A stretch of DNA of 64,000 nt from Cryptomeria japonica (taxonomy: Eukaryota > Streptophyta > Pinopsida > Cupressales > Cupressaceae): contig NC_081411.1 of the NCBI RefSeq assembly GCF_030272615.1, forward strand, positions 161,581,089 through 161,645,088, read 5' to 3'. Within the stretch, counting starts at the first letter, position 1, and each line of letters begins with the position of its first letter. Of this stretch, positions 34,432-45,303 are shown piece by piece. The notes beneath the pieces were generated by a model. The model made no database searches. It saw only the letters and a list, made by a program, of their open reading frames with translations, and was not told the DNA's origin. The translations under genes and the position numbers were made by a program.

Positions 34432-35518
34432 TTTTTTGGCCAAAAAGTGGAAGTGTTTTCCCTGTTTTTCAGATTTTATCTCATTTGAGCTTAAATTTTG
34501 AAACACATAGAGATTCAATCTTGGAAAAAGTCAGTAATATAAAAAATAGCTCTCTGAGTGCACTTTCCAAATATGTAATTTATTTTAATACCCACATAAT
34601 AAAAAATAACTTTTTGAATGGAGTTCTAAAAACTATGTTTTGAAAATGTCTGTTTCAGGTCCATACAATGCATGTGTATGACCCACACTTTTTGACACAA
34701 TTAAAATTATTTTCTCAAACCGTTTTGGGAAATGGTTTGTAACACACTGAAGATTGATGAGCATATTTTTCTGTATTTGTTTTTCTGATATTTTTTTAAA
34801 AAATTTTTTTTCAATGGTCTTAAATATCTTTTTAAAAATTTGACGTGTACAACCCACATAATTTGACGTAAACTTAACATTTTTTGATTTTTTTTTTAAA
34901 TAGAAAATAATTTTTTGTAGATTGATGACATATAATTTTTTTTTCAAAATTCATTAAAATAAAAAAGTTATTAAATTAATAAAATTAGTTAATATGTCAA
35001 ATTTATGGACCCGATTTAGTATAAATTAAATAAAAAATAGTTAAAATAATCAATTTTTAAATAAATTTACATATTTAGAATCTAGACAGTATAATCTGAA
35101 ATGGGTTTTAATTTCGTATAAAAATTCTCTGATTAGAGGCATGCAAACTATTTCAGAAGTTCATATTTGTGCTATGATTCATGGAGATTTGAATTTGCAG
35201 GTGCATGCCTCAGGTGTGGCCATCCAAGGCCTATCCTGAGCCTAATCCCGAGCCAAGTGGTAGGTTGTGGATTCAAATTCTACTCAACAGGGGCTCGTTC
35301 CATTTTTTTGCCTGTTGGATTTAATAACGAGCCCCCATTTCTAAATAACACTTACTGTCAAAAAAAGAAGACAAATTGCATCAATTTACCACACAATCAT
35401 TGAAATCCATACTAACAAAGATTTTTTACATCGTTTGGCAGTACTTTTAAATTTTTTTTACAGTAGTTTTAGAAGAACTCAGTAAAAAGGTATTTTTTTT
35501 GAAGAGGAGTTTGTAAAG
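34432..35518 (+). other. left subterminal region and upstream of the transposase-like gene
   Basis: A/T-rich, presumably containing the promoter. GAGCCCCC motifs occur at 35334 (taacgagcccccatttctaa) and, in the opposite sense as GGGGCTCG, near 35290. The former closely matches motifs near the right end of the element (45133-45150). No gene recognised. Confidence 0.5.
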
Positions 35519-38500
35519 ATGGGTTCTAAGCAACATCAAAAGAAAAAAAAGAGGACAATGACAACAGACAAAATTCAAGCACAAAGAGAGGAGGCAAAAC
35601 GTCAAAGAGATCGAAGATCACAACAACGACAATTGAATAACACTTCTAAAGCATCACAACAACGACAATTGAATAACACTTCTAAAGCATCTAGTTCAAT
35701 GCCCATTGTAGATGAGACCATTGAAGACATCATGATGGATGCAAGAAATGTAGAACCAAACACGGGTACGATTGTTGATGCAAATGTTCATGTGGATGCG
35801 AATCTTGGTATGTTTTTAAATCCCCATGACTATGATGCCAATCAAATTGCTAATTTTAATGAAGCTGGATATAAATTTCATACACCAATATGAAAAGAAA
35901 TAAAAATTGAAAATATTACACCACCCTCTCTGAAAGAAAATAAATGTAATTTTTTTACTATTCATAGCAATGTGCTAGATAATCTTAATGGGTTAGTTTC
36001 TTGGAGACAAATCAGAACACATGTAAACAGATTATATAAACAATTTTTCTATAATAAAAAGTTAGCATTCCAATGTCAATTAATGTTACAATTAATAAAA
36101 ATATTAAAAATGCGTAAAGTCATGAAAAAAATAGGTATTTATGCAAAACCAAAAAGAAAAGATGAATCATATAAGCAAGTTGTATCTACTATTACCAGTG
36201 CCATCGATTCTATTAGAAAAACAAGTCAATCTAAAGATAAGAATGCAACACGTAGAGTTATAACGACTACTATAGTTGACAAAATTATTGTTAGTAAAAG
36301 AATGCTAAGTGATATAAGGTGCTATTTGAACTTACATCATAGAACCTTGTCAAGAGTAGCCAAAAGAAGAGACACAATTGAAATTTATCCACTAAACCAT
36401 TGTTGGAGTTTTAGTGGTAGAGTTCAAAGATCAGACATGAAATTAAATGATGAAACTAAACAATTAATTGCAAAATTTTGGCATGATAACACTAGAGTTT
36501 CATCAAATTCTAGAGATGTTTTACAGTTAAGGGTGGGATTAAAAATTCATGATCCTCATCCAAAACATCTTCTTGACATGACTCAAATTGAATTCTTTAA
36601 AAAATTTAGTGATGAATCTGTGTTAATGAATTTAGGAATTAGTTAAAGATCATTTGAAAAATGCAAACCCTAGTATGTTAAAATCAATAAACAAATATTG
36701 TTGTTGTAAAATTCATGTTCAGTTTTGTTACTATTATGATGTTTTTTGATATATACGTTGTATGTTGCATGGTAATGATCTTGTGTAGGATTGTGGTGTT
36801 TATGTTTCACCTGAAACTATAAAAGATTTTATTGGAAGTTTATTTTGTAAACCACCTAATGAACAATTATTTATTTCCAATTCATGCATTTATGGCCTTT
36901 GCAATTTATGTGGGAACTATTCTTTGATAGGTGAATGTTTGCATGAACATGTTTCATCTAAGTTTGGACAAAAAATGGTTGATGTTAGGAGATTTAAAAA
37001 TAGAGAATACCCTCTAAAGGATGGAAAGATGGGGAAACATTTAGAATTGATTACAGAACAGAATAGTGTGAATGCATTTATTAGTGAGTTTAAAAGTCAT
37101 ATTGTTCCAAAATATGTGAAACATTCCCAACATGCCCGATGGCTTGATGGACAGTTTCGCATATGCAAGAACACATATCCAGTTGGAACAATAGTATCAA
37201 TTGTGGATTTTGTAGAAAATTATAGTCTAAAACCACAAGAGGAAACTCAATCACAATACTACAACTCAGTACAAGTTGCCATATTTATGCACATTATATA
37301 TAGACATGACCATGACAGTACAGAAGATAACAGAAATTTTTTAAGGGAGTATCATTTCTATGTTAGTGATAATTGATTACACTCTTTAGAGTTTGTTCAG
37401 CATTGCTTCAAGGTATTTCATGATAATCTTAAGGAAAGAGAAATTGACATGAAACAACATATGATATGGTCAGATAACTGTACTGGACAATTAAAAAATG
37501 CAAGAATGTTTTATTGGCTATGCAAAGTTCACAATGTAACCAATGTCCAACATTTATGGAGTTTTTTTGAAGCAAGACATGGTAAGGGGGAACACGATGG
37601 AGCTGGTGCCTATGTAAAAAGAGATCTTGCTAGAGAACAATTGAAATTTGAGAATGCAGTGAAATTCAGAGATGCTCGTGTAGTTGTAGATTGGTGCTAT
37701 TCAAAGTTGTCAAAAGGATCAACTAAAAATTCTACAATTTGATGTTTCTTCTGGTTGATAGAGGAAGATAGTATTCCTATTTGGCATGATTGTAATACCA
37801 TCATTGGATCAGCTAAATGGCATTTGTTTAAGAGTTCTAATTCAAACACATGGACCATATTCACAAGGCAGCTTGCTTGCTTTTATCAGTTTTGTGTTTC
37901 TGGAGATTGGGAATTATGCGAGAATAAAGAATGGGTTGAAGAATGGCAACAAAGATCATTGACACCCATAGATGCAAATGATCCGCATGAAAGAACTGGT
38001 GAAGATATGGATCTGATGTTTGCATGAAATGACTATGATCGCATTTCAGATCTTATACAACAATGTAAATTTGGTTTTAAAATTTGTTTTGATTTATTAA
38101 ATAGTACATATTTATGAAATCTTATAGTGTATATTTTTGTTTTTATTTCTCATTAAATATTAAAATAAAATTGTTTCGTGCACAAGACATGTCTATGATG
38201 TTGTTGCACCAGAGGACAATGAAAAGGGGACAAAGTATTGGTTGGATTGATGTGTAGAGCCAAAACATAAGTTAACCACTCCTCGAGTAGATGATGATGG
38301 TTATGACTATCCAACAGGATCTGTGGTTGTTGTTGGCACTTGGCTACGCAAATATCTAACAAGAAAGAATGGATTACCTGCATTCGAAGATTATGAATTA
38401 GAGAAGAATATTATACATTACTCACATTTGGTAGTGGCAACTAATATAAAATTGGATAGATATCGTGGCAGGCCTGCTAATAAACAATTATGGACTCTCT

Positions 38501-38571
38501 CTATGGAAGAGCATGAGACAATTATAGATGCTTTGCAAATGAGAGAGGATGCAGATAGTATAACAAAATGA
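35519..38571 (+). pseudogene. transposase-like protein of the 10.9-kb DNA transposon
   Basis: A decayed gene of roughly 900-950 codons. In order: a very basic N-terminus (KQHQKKKKR) with an in-frame 36-bp tandem duplication at 35618-35689; a segment with SWRQIRTHVNRLYKQFFYNK; a segment ending HPKHLLDMTQIEFF; a Cys-rich zinc-like cluster (KYCCCKIHVQFC, CIYGLCNLCGNY) at 36690-36930; and then the likely catalytic core. The core has SIVDFVENYSLKP near 37200, HFYVSDN near 37365, MIWSDNCTGQLKNARMFYW near 37465 and FFEARHGKGEHDGAGAYVKR near 37565. These would supply the acidic residues of an RNase-H-fold DDE-type centre (inference). A last part (38170-38571) reads DDDGYDYPTGSVVVVGTWLR and IHYSHLVVATNIKLDRYRG, probably a separate exon. 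Stops are mainly TGA where CGA fits; one frameshift lies near 36690. Confidence 0.7.
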
Positions 38572-39080
38572 ATATCAAGTAAGTTATAATTTGAACCCTT
38601 AATACACCTCCCTTTTAAAAGTTGTGATGCATATTATATATAGCATTTTAAATCATGCATCATAATTATAAAATCTAATCTAATAAAATTTTGTTTCAGG
38701 TCTACCACAAGTAGAAGGCATCAATGAAAACAAAGTTATTTGTGCATCCTTTATGTTTCATTTTGAATAATTACAAGTTAAATTTTTGTACCCTTAAGGC
38801 AAATCCCTTTGAAGAGTCATGATGTATGCTTTATGTTGTATTTTAAATTCAATGCATCCTGATTATAAAAACTAATCATATGTATTTTTTTTTCCAAGTC
38901 TCTCAAAGTAGACTTGGCCTCAATGACTACTATTGTTTGTGCATACTTTATGTTGTATTTTAAATTCAATGCATCCTGATTATAAAAACTAATCATATGT
39001 ATTTTTTTTCCAGGTCTCTTAGAGTAGACTTGGCCTCAATGACTACTATTGTTTGTGCATACTTTATGTTGTATTTTGAG
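38572..39080. repeat. tandem duplication downstream of the transposase-like gene, period 116-117 bp
   Basis: 'tttatgttgtattttaaattc' and the following 95 bases start at 38830 and repeat at 38947, with the opening words again at 39063. Each unit contains 'agtagacttggcctcaatga'. It lies in the region where the two genes converge. Confidence 0.8.
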
Positions 39081-39942
39081 AGATATAAATCCTTATTATT
39101 ATAATTTAAATAGAGTGTTTATTTTATTTTAGATATGTCTTCTTGATTACATTTAGTGTAATATACATAAATGAGAGACTATTGGTCAAATTTATGAATG
39201 AGATAATTATGTTTTAATCAAGTTCTATTCAATATATTTGTTTTGATACTTTTCTAGATTATCATCATTATTATTGTAATGGTAATTATATATTTGTTTA
39301 TATATTTTGTTTATCTACGATGATTAATACTTTTTAATTTAGAATATGTTATAATTATAAGATATGTTTTGATACTTAGTTCATGATGTACACCTTTAGT
39401 TTATCTAATCACAAGAACTATTTAAATAAAATTCAAAAAATAAAATTACAAGTCCACATAATCCATATAAATCTATTTATGCACAACTTCCATAAATAAA
39501 AATTTCAAGTCCACATAATATATACAGTATGTACAAAATATATATGATCTAATGTGCATAAAATATAATTTCACATAATTTAAAGTCCACATAAATTCAA
39601 GTCTACATAATATCTAATGGGCACAATGCACATAATATATATGATCTAATCCTATTATGCAACTATCCATATATATAAAGTGTGTGCATGTGTAAAGTCC
39701 ATAAAAAAGTACATATCAGAGCCAAATAAACAGTAAAATTTCAAGTCCACATGATCCATATATATATCTGGATGGTATCATGATGAACTCCACATAATAT
39801 CTAATGTGCACAAAATATATAAAGTATGCACAAAATATATATGATCTAATTTTATTATAATGCAACTATCCATATATATAAAGTATGTGCATGTGTAAAG
39901 TCCATAAAAAAGTACATATCAGAGCCAAATAAATAGTAAACT
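39081..39942. repeat. A/T-rich region with a 200-bp direct repeat
   Basis: 'aactatccatatatataaag' and the following 80 bases occur at about 39661 and again at about 39865. 'aagtccacataat' and 'aaaatatatatgatctaat' words are scattered through 39440-39850. The second repeat reaches the stop codon of the minus-strand gene. Confidence 0.7.
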
Positions 39943-41820
39943 CTAAGTGATGTCATCAATAACATCCCATGGTCTCTTTTCCTCAAAACATGGTCCATAT
40001 CCACCCATCTCATGCTGTACAAGGAAAAAATAATATTAAAATACCTGAAATTAACTATTAAAAGAATCATTTATCAAATATAGTTAGAATTCATAAATTA
40101 AGTTACAAGCATACCATATGCTCGTTAGATCCTCTAGCAGTATCTCCTCTAGAAGTATCTTGTGTAGTATCAACACCAAATATATTGCTAGCTAACTCTT
40201 GTACAAGGTCAAATTCAAAGTTTCCAATTAAATATTAAATTAAGAGTCAAAATAAGATTAAATTAGGTATTACATATTAATACCTGAAAGGATGTCGATG
40301 GCTTTGATCAAAATTATGAGGATAGCCTATCCTAATGGTAGTGTCCACCTGCATACATGCATTTAATGAAATCATATTTAGTGAACATATATATGTGTAC
40401 TAAATAATTTCAAGTTAAGTTACAATGTTGTAAGAGTTCATATTTAATTTATGAATTCTAAGGTACATACCATAGATGGTGTCACAGTAATCAAACCCTC
40501 TTCTCGATGTGATGTAGAGGGTTCCTCATGACCTAAATCTTGGAGAAAGAAGCATTCAATGTATCAACATGAAAAATTATATAGTATGCGATGATAAAAT
40601 ATTAACTTAAAAAGATAGTACAATGTCTAGAGAGAAATTTATACTGTACCCCATAAGCTGTGCCAAGTTTTGTTCCAGTAGATGCAATATTGACTCTAAT
40701 ATTAGGTGTAGTCCTTATCTACATAAACGAAATTTATTTAATGAAGTATTAGATTGTATAAAAAAAGGCATGCACTTAATTTATACTTATATTTAATGAA
40801 GTATTTAAAGATTGACATGTATATGTATATATATCTATACCTAGTCAAGATGATCATCTGAGCAAAGAAAACCATACATGATGTCATCATACTATCATTT
40901 GTTGCATCATGCTCAGCTAGAACTGAAGTAGATCCTGCATCAGCAGTAGGGCCTACACACGTCTCATGACAACTCGAACACATATGTGGCATCCATCAAG
41001 GAGTGGATGCCATGTGAGCAACTTGCTCACTTAGGTTTCCTGTGAGGTAAGTCAAAGCATCTAATGTCGAAATGAATGATTTATTTTGGACATCTGTGGG
41101 AATGGATGGAGCAACAAGTGGAACTATGGGTGGATCTGGTAGGGGATTGTTACTCTGTGCCCCTAATCTATGTTGTGGCATTCCACGACCAACACCTTGA
41201 AATGACTTAATGTTAAAATAATTTGTTTTTTGGTTCATTACAAACTCACAGTATAATTTCTTCCAAAAATAAAAAGGGACCTCATAATTACAATGTGGTG
41301 GATAATCAAAAGCCATCCACCATCTATCCCAAAAGCATCTAGCCATTTCAAGATGCACACACCACCTAATTGAAATTCTTTTCTGGTTAGGTTGCATTGG
41401 TTCTCTTGTTTTTGGGTTAGTAAAATATGGGCATAAATGAGCTTTGGTTATTTTCAGATTAGTGATTTTCCTATAAGTTAAACCATCAGAATAAAAATCA
41501 CACAACTCTTTTCATCGTCTATGAAATTGATCTAATTGAGAATCAATAGATCTAACTGACTCGACAATAGTTTGCATTGATTTTGCAAACTCTAGAAGAT
41601 GGGGTGGTGTGATTGGCTGATTTTGGATAGCAGTAATATTTTTTTTAATCACTTGTAGGTTTTCATTAATTCATTCTCTTAAATGAATTTCATCCAATCT
41701 AGGGGGTGGAGGTGGAGGTGGAGGTGAAGGTGGTGGTGGTGGTGGTGGTGGAGGTGGAGGAGGAGGGGGTTACAGTGGGGGATTTTCACCTAATAGTTCA
41801 TCTATGTCAAAGACATCCAT
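39943..41820 (-). pseudogene. second gene of the DNA transposon, proline-rich, probably spliced
   Basis: The first exon (41820 to about 40841) starts MDVFDIDELLGENPPL, then a run of about two dozen prolines, a helical segment (LQVIKKNITAIQNQPITPP), CDFYSDGLTYRKITNLKITK, a Trp/Phe/Tyr-rich block (RWCVHLEMARCFWDRWWMAF, PFYFWKKLYCEFVMNQ), a Gly/Pro linker and a Cys pair (CSSCHETC). Four stops (one TAA, three TGA) interrupt an otherwise single frame. Candidate further exons with near-consensus GT-AG ends lie at 40713-40650, 40538-40471, 40348-40284, about 40230-40115 and 40013-39943, the last ending HEMGGYGPCFEEKRPWDV. Exon phases do not all agree, so the model is tentative. I recognise no family; a DNA-binding accessory protein is a guess from context. 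Confidence 0.5.
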
Positions 41821-43097
41821 GATAACAAAGAGCTCTTACATATATAAAGATATACATGAATTATATACAACTCTATGTTAAAGAAGAATCTATTTTAGTT
41901 TTAAAATTTTTTTATAAATAGTAACATTTCTATATTATTGAATGAGATACACATGAAATATAATATAATATTGAACTTAAAAAAATATACATTTACATAC
42001 TATTGAATCTTTAAATATAATATTTGCGCACAAAACTTAATAAAAACTTTCAATGAAACTTCATAAATCTATTATATATTCAATTTAATGCTTTCATTTC
42101 TTGTTCTTATGAATATATAAGGATTGATGATAAGCGCTTAAAATAAGATATTGAAATGTTTAAGATTATTATGCTCTATAAACCAAGATATGATCATAAG
42201 ATCATGCAAGATTTAATAGCAATAAAAGATCATCATGTGAGGCACAATCATATGATACTAAGATTCAAAAATGCATGATCAAATAGTGATAATCTATTAT
42301 TTTCTCTAAAATAATAGGCCAATGTACATGAACATAAGATAATTCTTTAATAAGATAAAATTGCTTTAATAAGATAATGCTTTAATAAGATAAAAAAAAA
42401 AGACACTATATGAACATACATGTGAAGCAAATAGTCTTGAAGATCATAAGATCGAACAAAGATTAAAGTATAAGACATAAATCATTATGGGAAATTAGTA
42501 GTTACTAATAAAGATTAGATAATGTAAAAATAGGAGATAAAACATATGAAGTAAAAGTAGGATTAAAAAAGGAAATCAAGTGAGAAAATATTAAACATGC
42601 CCTACAAGTGGGGTAATAGAATATGAAGTAAACATAAAAGATTAAATTATGTAATATCTAGTAGTTTCTCTTTTATGTTATGTGTCACCTCAATGTGTAC
42701 ATTCACTTTGTTGGTGCATCATTATTTTCTTACATTTAGCTAACTATTGTATTTCATATTTGCACCTAGAGGATAGGATAAGATTACTTGGGTACATTAC
42801 TCGAATCAAGGTCAAAAACTAGGAATGTGAGATACATGATATGGATGATGACAAGGATGGTTGAGAATAATGAGAATTTGAATGAATTATGGTATACTCC
42901 TAAGTGTAGGCTACTTTTAAAAAAAAAATTATACATGATGCCAAGGTACTTGTCCAAGGTGTCATAAGAATGGTTTTCACCCATGAATAAAAAAATTATG
43001 TTTACTTTTCTCTCTTTTTTAGTTTTTATGCAAGACCAAATCCTTTAGGTGTGAATATATTAAATGATACACAAGATATTTATAAGTTTTTAAAAAT
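41821..43097. other. upstream region of the minus-strand gene
   Basis: A/T-rich, no frame of note. It should contain the promoter of the minus-strand gene, but I see no element I would name. Confidence 0.4.
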
Positions 43098-44400
43098 CCT
43101 ATAATAGGACCAACTATGGACCTATTATGCAATGTCATGGCATAATAGGACCTATTATGCCATCATGGCATAATAGGTCCATAATTGGTCCTATCATACC
43201 AAGTAAACATGTTGAATTAGCATATTTTCAGTGTTGGAGATGAATTAGATGATGAAGTTGGCAATTCAAGAAAATCATGTCATGTTGTGGCTTAATAGGT
43301 GGACTATTATGCCATGATAGCATAATAGGTCCTATTATGCCATGACATGATATAATAGGACCAACTATGGACCTATTATGCAATGTCATGGCATAATAGG
43401 ACATATTATGCCATCATGGCATAATAGGTCCATAACTGGTCCTATCATACTAAGTAAACAACTCAAATTAGCATAGTTTCAATGTTGGAGATGAATTAGA
43501 TGATGAAGTTGGCAATTTTAGAGAAAATCATGTCATGTTGTGGCTTAATAGGTCCTATTCTGGACCTGTTATGCCATGATGGCATAATAGGTGGACTATT
43601 ATGCAATCTCATGGCATAATAGGACCTATTATACCATGATGGCCTAATAGGTCCTATTATGCCATGACATGATATAATAGGACCAACTATGGACCCATTA
43701 TGTAATGTCATGGCATAATAGGACATAATATGCCATCATGACATAATGTGTCCTATTATGCCATGACATGAAATAATGTGTCCATAATTGGTCCTTTTAT
43801 ACCATCACATGACATAATAGGTCCTATTATGGACCTGTTATGCCATGATGGCATAATAAGTGGACTATTATGCCATGACATGATATAATAGGACCAACTA
43901 TGCACCTATTATGCAATGTCATGGCATAATAGGTCCATAATTGGTCTTATCATACTAAGTAAACATGTTGAAAGTTTCAGTGTTGGAGATGAATTATATG
44001 ATGAAGTTGGCAATTTTTGAGAAAATCATGTCATGTTGTGGCTTAATAGGTCCTATTATGGACCTGTTATGAAATGATGGCATAATAGGTGGACTATTAT
44101 GCAATGTCATGGCATAATAGGACCTATTATGCCATGATGGTATAATAGGACCTATTATGCCATGATGGTATAATAGGTCCTATTATGCCATGACATGACA
44201 TGATATAATAGGACCAACTATGGACCCATTATGCAATGTCATGGCATAATAGGACATATTGTGCCATCATGGCATAATAGGACATATTGTGCCATCATGG
44301 CATAAGATGACACAATATGTTCTAATATGCCATGACATGACATAATGTGTCCATAATTAGTCCTTTTATACCATCACATGACATAATAGGACCATAATAC
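43098..44400. repeat. subterminal array of palindromic CATAATAGG / CCTATTATG motifs
   Basis: Dozens of copies of GGCATAATAGG and its complement lie in both orientations, often as perfect dyads such as CATAATAGG-A-CCTATTATG and CCTATTATGCCAT-C-ATGGCATAATAGG taken as two arms. A higher-order unit containing 'agtgttggagatgaatta' and 'gatgaagttggcaatt' recurs three times (near 43230, 43482 and 43978). Arrays of short inverted motifs inside transposon ends are usually transposase-binding sites in families such as CACTA; that role is inferred here. Confidence 0.85.
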
Positions 44401-45273
44401 GAGCCATGACATAAACCTAAGCCTAAACTTTGATATCTAAAATTTGAAGAGTAATGTTAATTACTTTTAAGGTTATACTAATAGTGTTAACTTTTGTATT
44501 GCCTAATGAGGATTAAGAACAATTTTGGTACATATGTTCGGTTTTGTTTCGATTTCCTTTTTGTTTTTGTTTTTGTTTCGATTTCTTTTTCATTTTCGTT
44601 TTTGTTTTGAATTCATTTGGTTTTTGTTTTTGTTTCGATTTCATTTTTGTTTTTGTTTTTGTTTCGATTTTGTTTTCATTTTTGTTTTTGTTTTGATTTT
44701 GTTTTCGTTTTGATGTTTCTGTGATATCTAATTTGATATTTTGTTTTGTTAACTATCTAGGTTTGGTTTTGATTTGTAAATTTGTTGATTAGGGTTTAGG
44801 GTTAACTATTGAAGAATATTTCAGATCAAAATCAACAATTTACAAATATAAAAGCTAATTTATTTATAGGCTACTTTAAAAAAAACTAAAATAATACAAA
44901 AAAAAACTAAATAATACACAAAAAATAGGAAAAAAAAAAAGAAAATTATGAAATATGAAAATGGATGATTGAATGTGTACCTAGGATAGTGGTGGAGGCT
45001 TGAAATGGAATCAACAACATGGGGGCCTATTTTCGATCTCCTGTTCTCAATTTACTATCATGGTGAAAATGAAAAAAATTGCCCAAAAAATGGTAAAAAT
45101 ACAATTTAAAAACGGGCCCCCGTTATTTACAAACGGGCCCCCATTTTTAAACAAAATGGGGGCCCATTTATTTTAGCTTCGGGCCTCGTCACCTTTCAGC
45201 TCGGGAGCCCGAAGCATAAATGAGCCCCCGTTTTGAGGAGTGCATTTTCCAAAGCACAGACTTCCACGAATTT
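44401..45273. other. right subterminal region of the DNA transposon
   Basis: Positions 44540-44715 are a T-rich low-complexity run of 'tttttgtttttgtttcgatt' words. Positions 45110-45235 are GC-rich with repeated GGGCCCCCGTT, GGGGGCCCATTT and GAGCCCCCGTTTTG motifs in both orientations, forming several possible stem-loops close to the right terminus. Frames inside are chance openings. Confidence 0.6.
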
Positions 45274-45298
45274 GTGACTCATTAGCTTGCACTTGCCC
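45274..45298 (-). repeat. right terminal inverted repeat of the DNA transposon
   Basis: Read on the minus strand it begins GGGCAAGTGCAAGCTA and continues ATGAGTCAC. It aligns with the left end with one gap and about six mismatches over 25 bases. Confidence 0.75.
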
Positions 45299-45303
45299 TA
45301 ATG

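Larger units (their letters stand above)
34407..45298. mobile_element. 10.9-kb DNA transposon with terminal inverted repeats and two convergent genes
   Basis: It is flanked by a 5-bp target duplication, TAATG (34402-34406 and 45299-45303). The uninterrupted site is seen in the second gypsy-like copy at 62824-62828, which fixes both ends. The termini are imperfect inverted repeats of about 25 bp sharing GTGCAAG and ATGAGTC at matching positions. It carries a plus-strand transposase-like gene (35519-38571) and a minus-strand proline-rich gene (41820-39943), converging on a 1.4-kb repeat-rich middle. A palindromic array lies below the right end. A 5-bp duplication fits neither hAT (8 bp), Mutator (9 bp) nor CACTA or Harbinger (3 bp). 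Both genes contain stops, so this copy is dead. I cannot assign a named superfamily. Confidence 0.85.

Noticed and set aside
43098-44400. Possible CRISPR array
   Set aside because: The repeats are palindromic, unevenly spaced and in both orientations, and the spacers are themselves repeated. The context is a plant transposon.
44525-44713. 62-codon Phe/Leu-rich frame resembling a membrane protein
   Set aside because: It is a translation of T-rich simple sequence ('tttttgtttcgatt' words) and has no other support.
34407-45298. Interpretation of the insert as an LTR retrotransposon because of its 5-bp target duplication
   Set aside because: The termini are inverted repeats, not direct repeats, and there is no primer site, polypurine tract, gag or reverse transcriptase.
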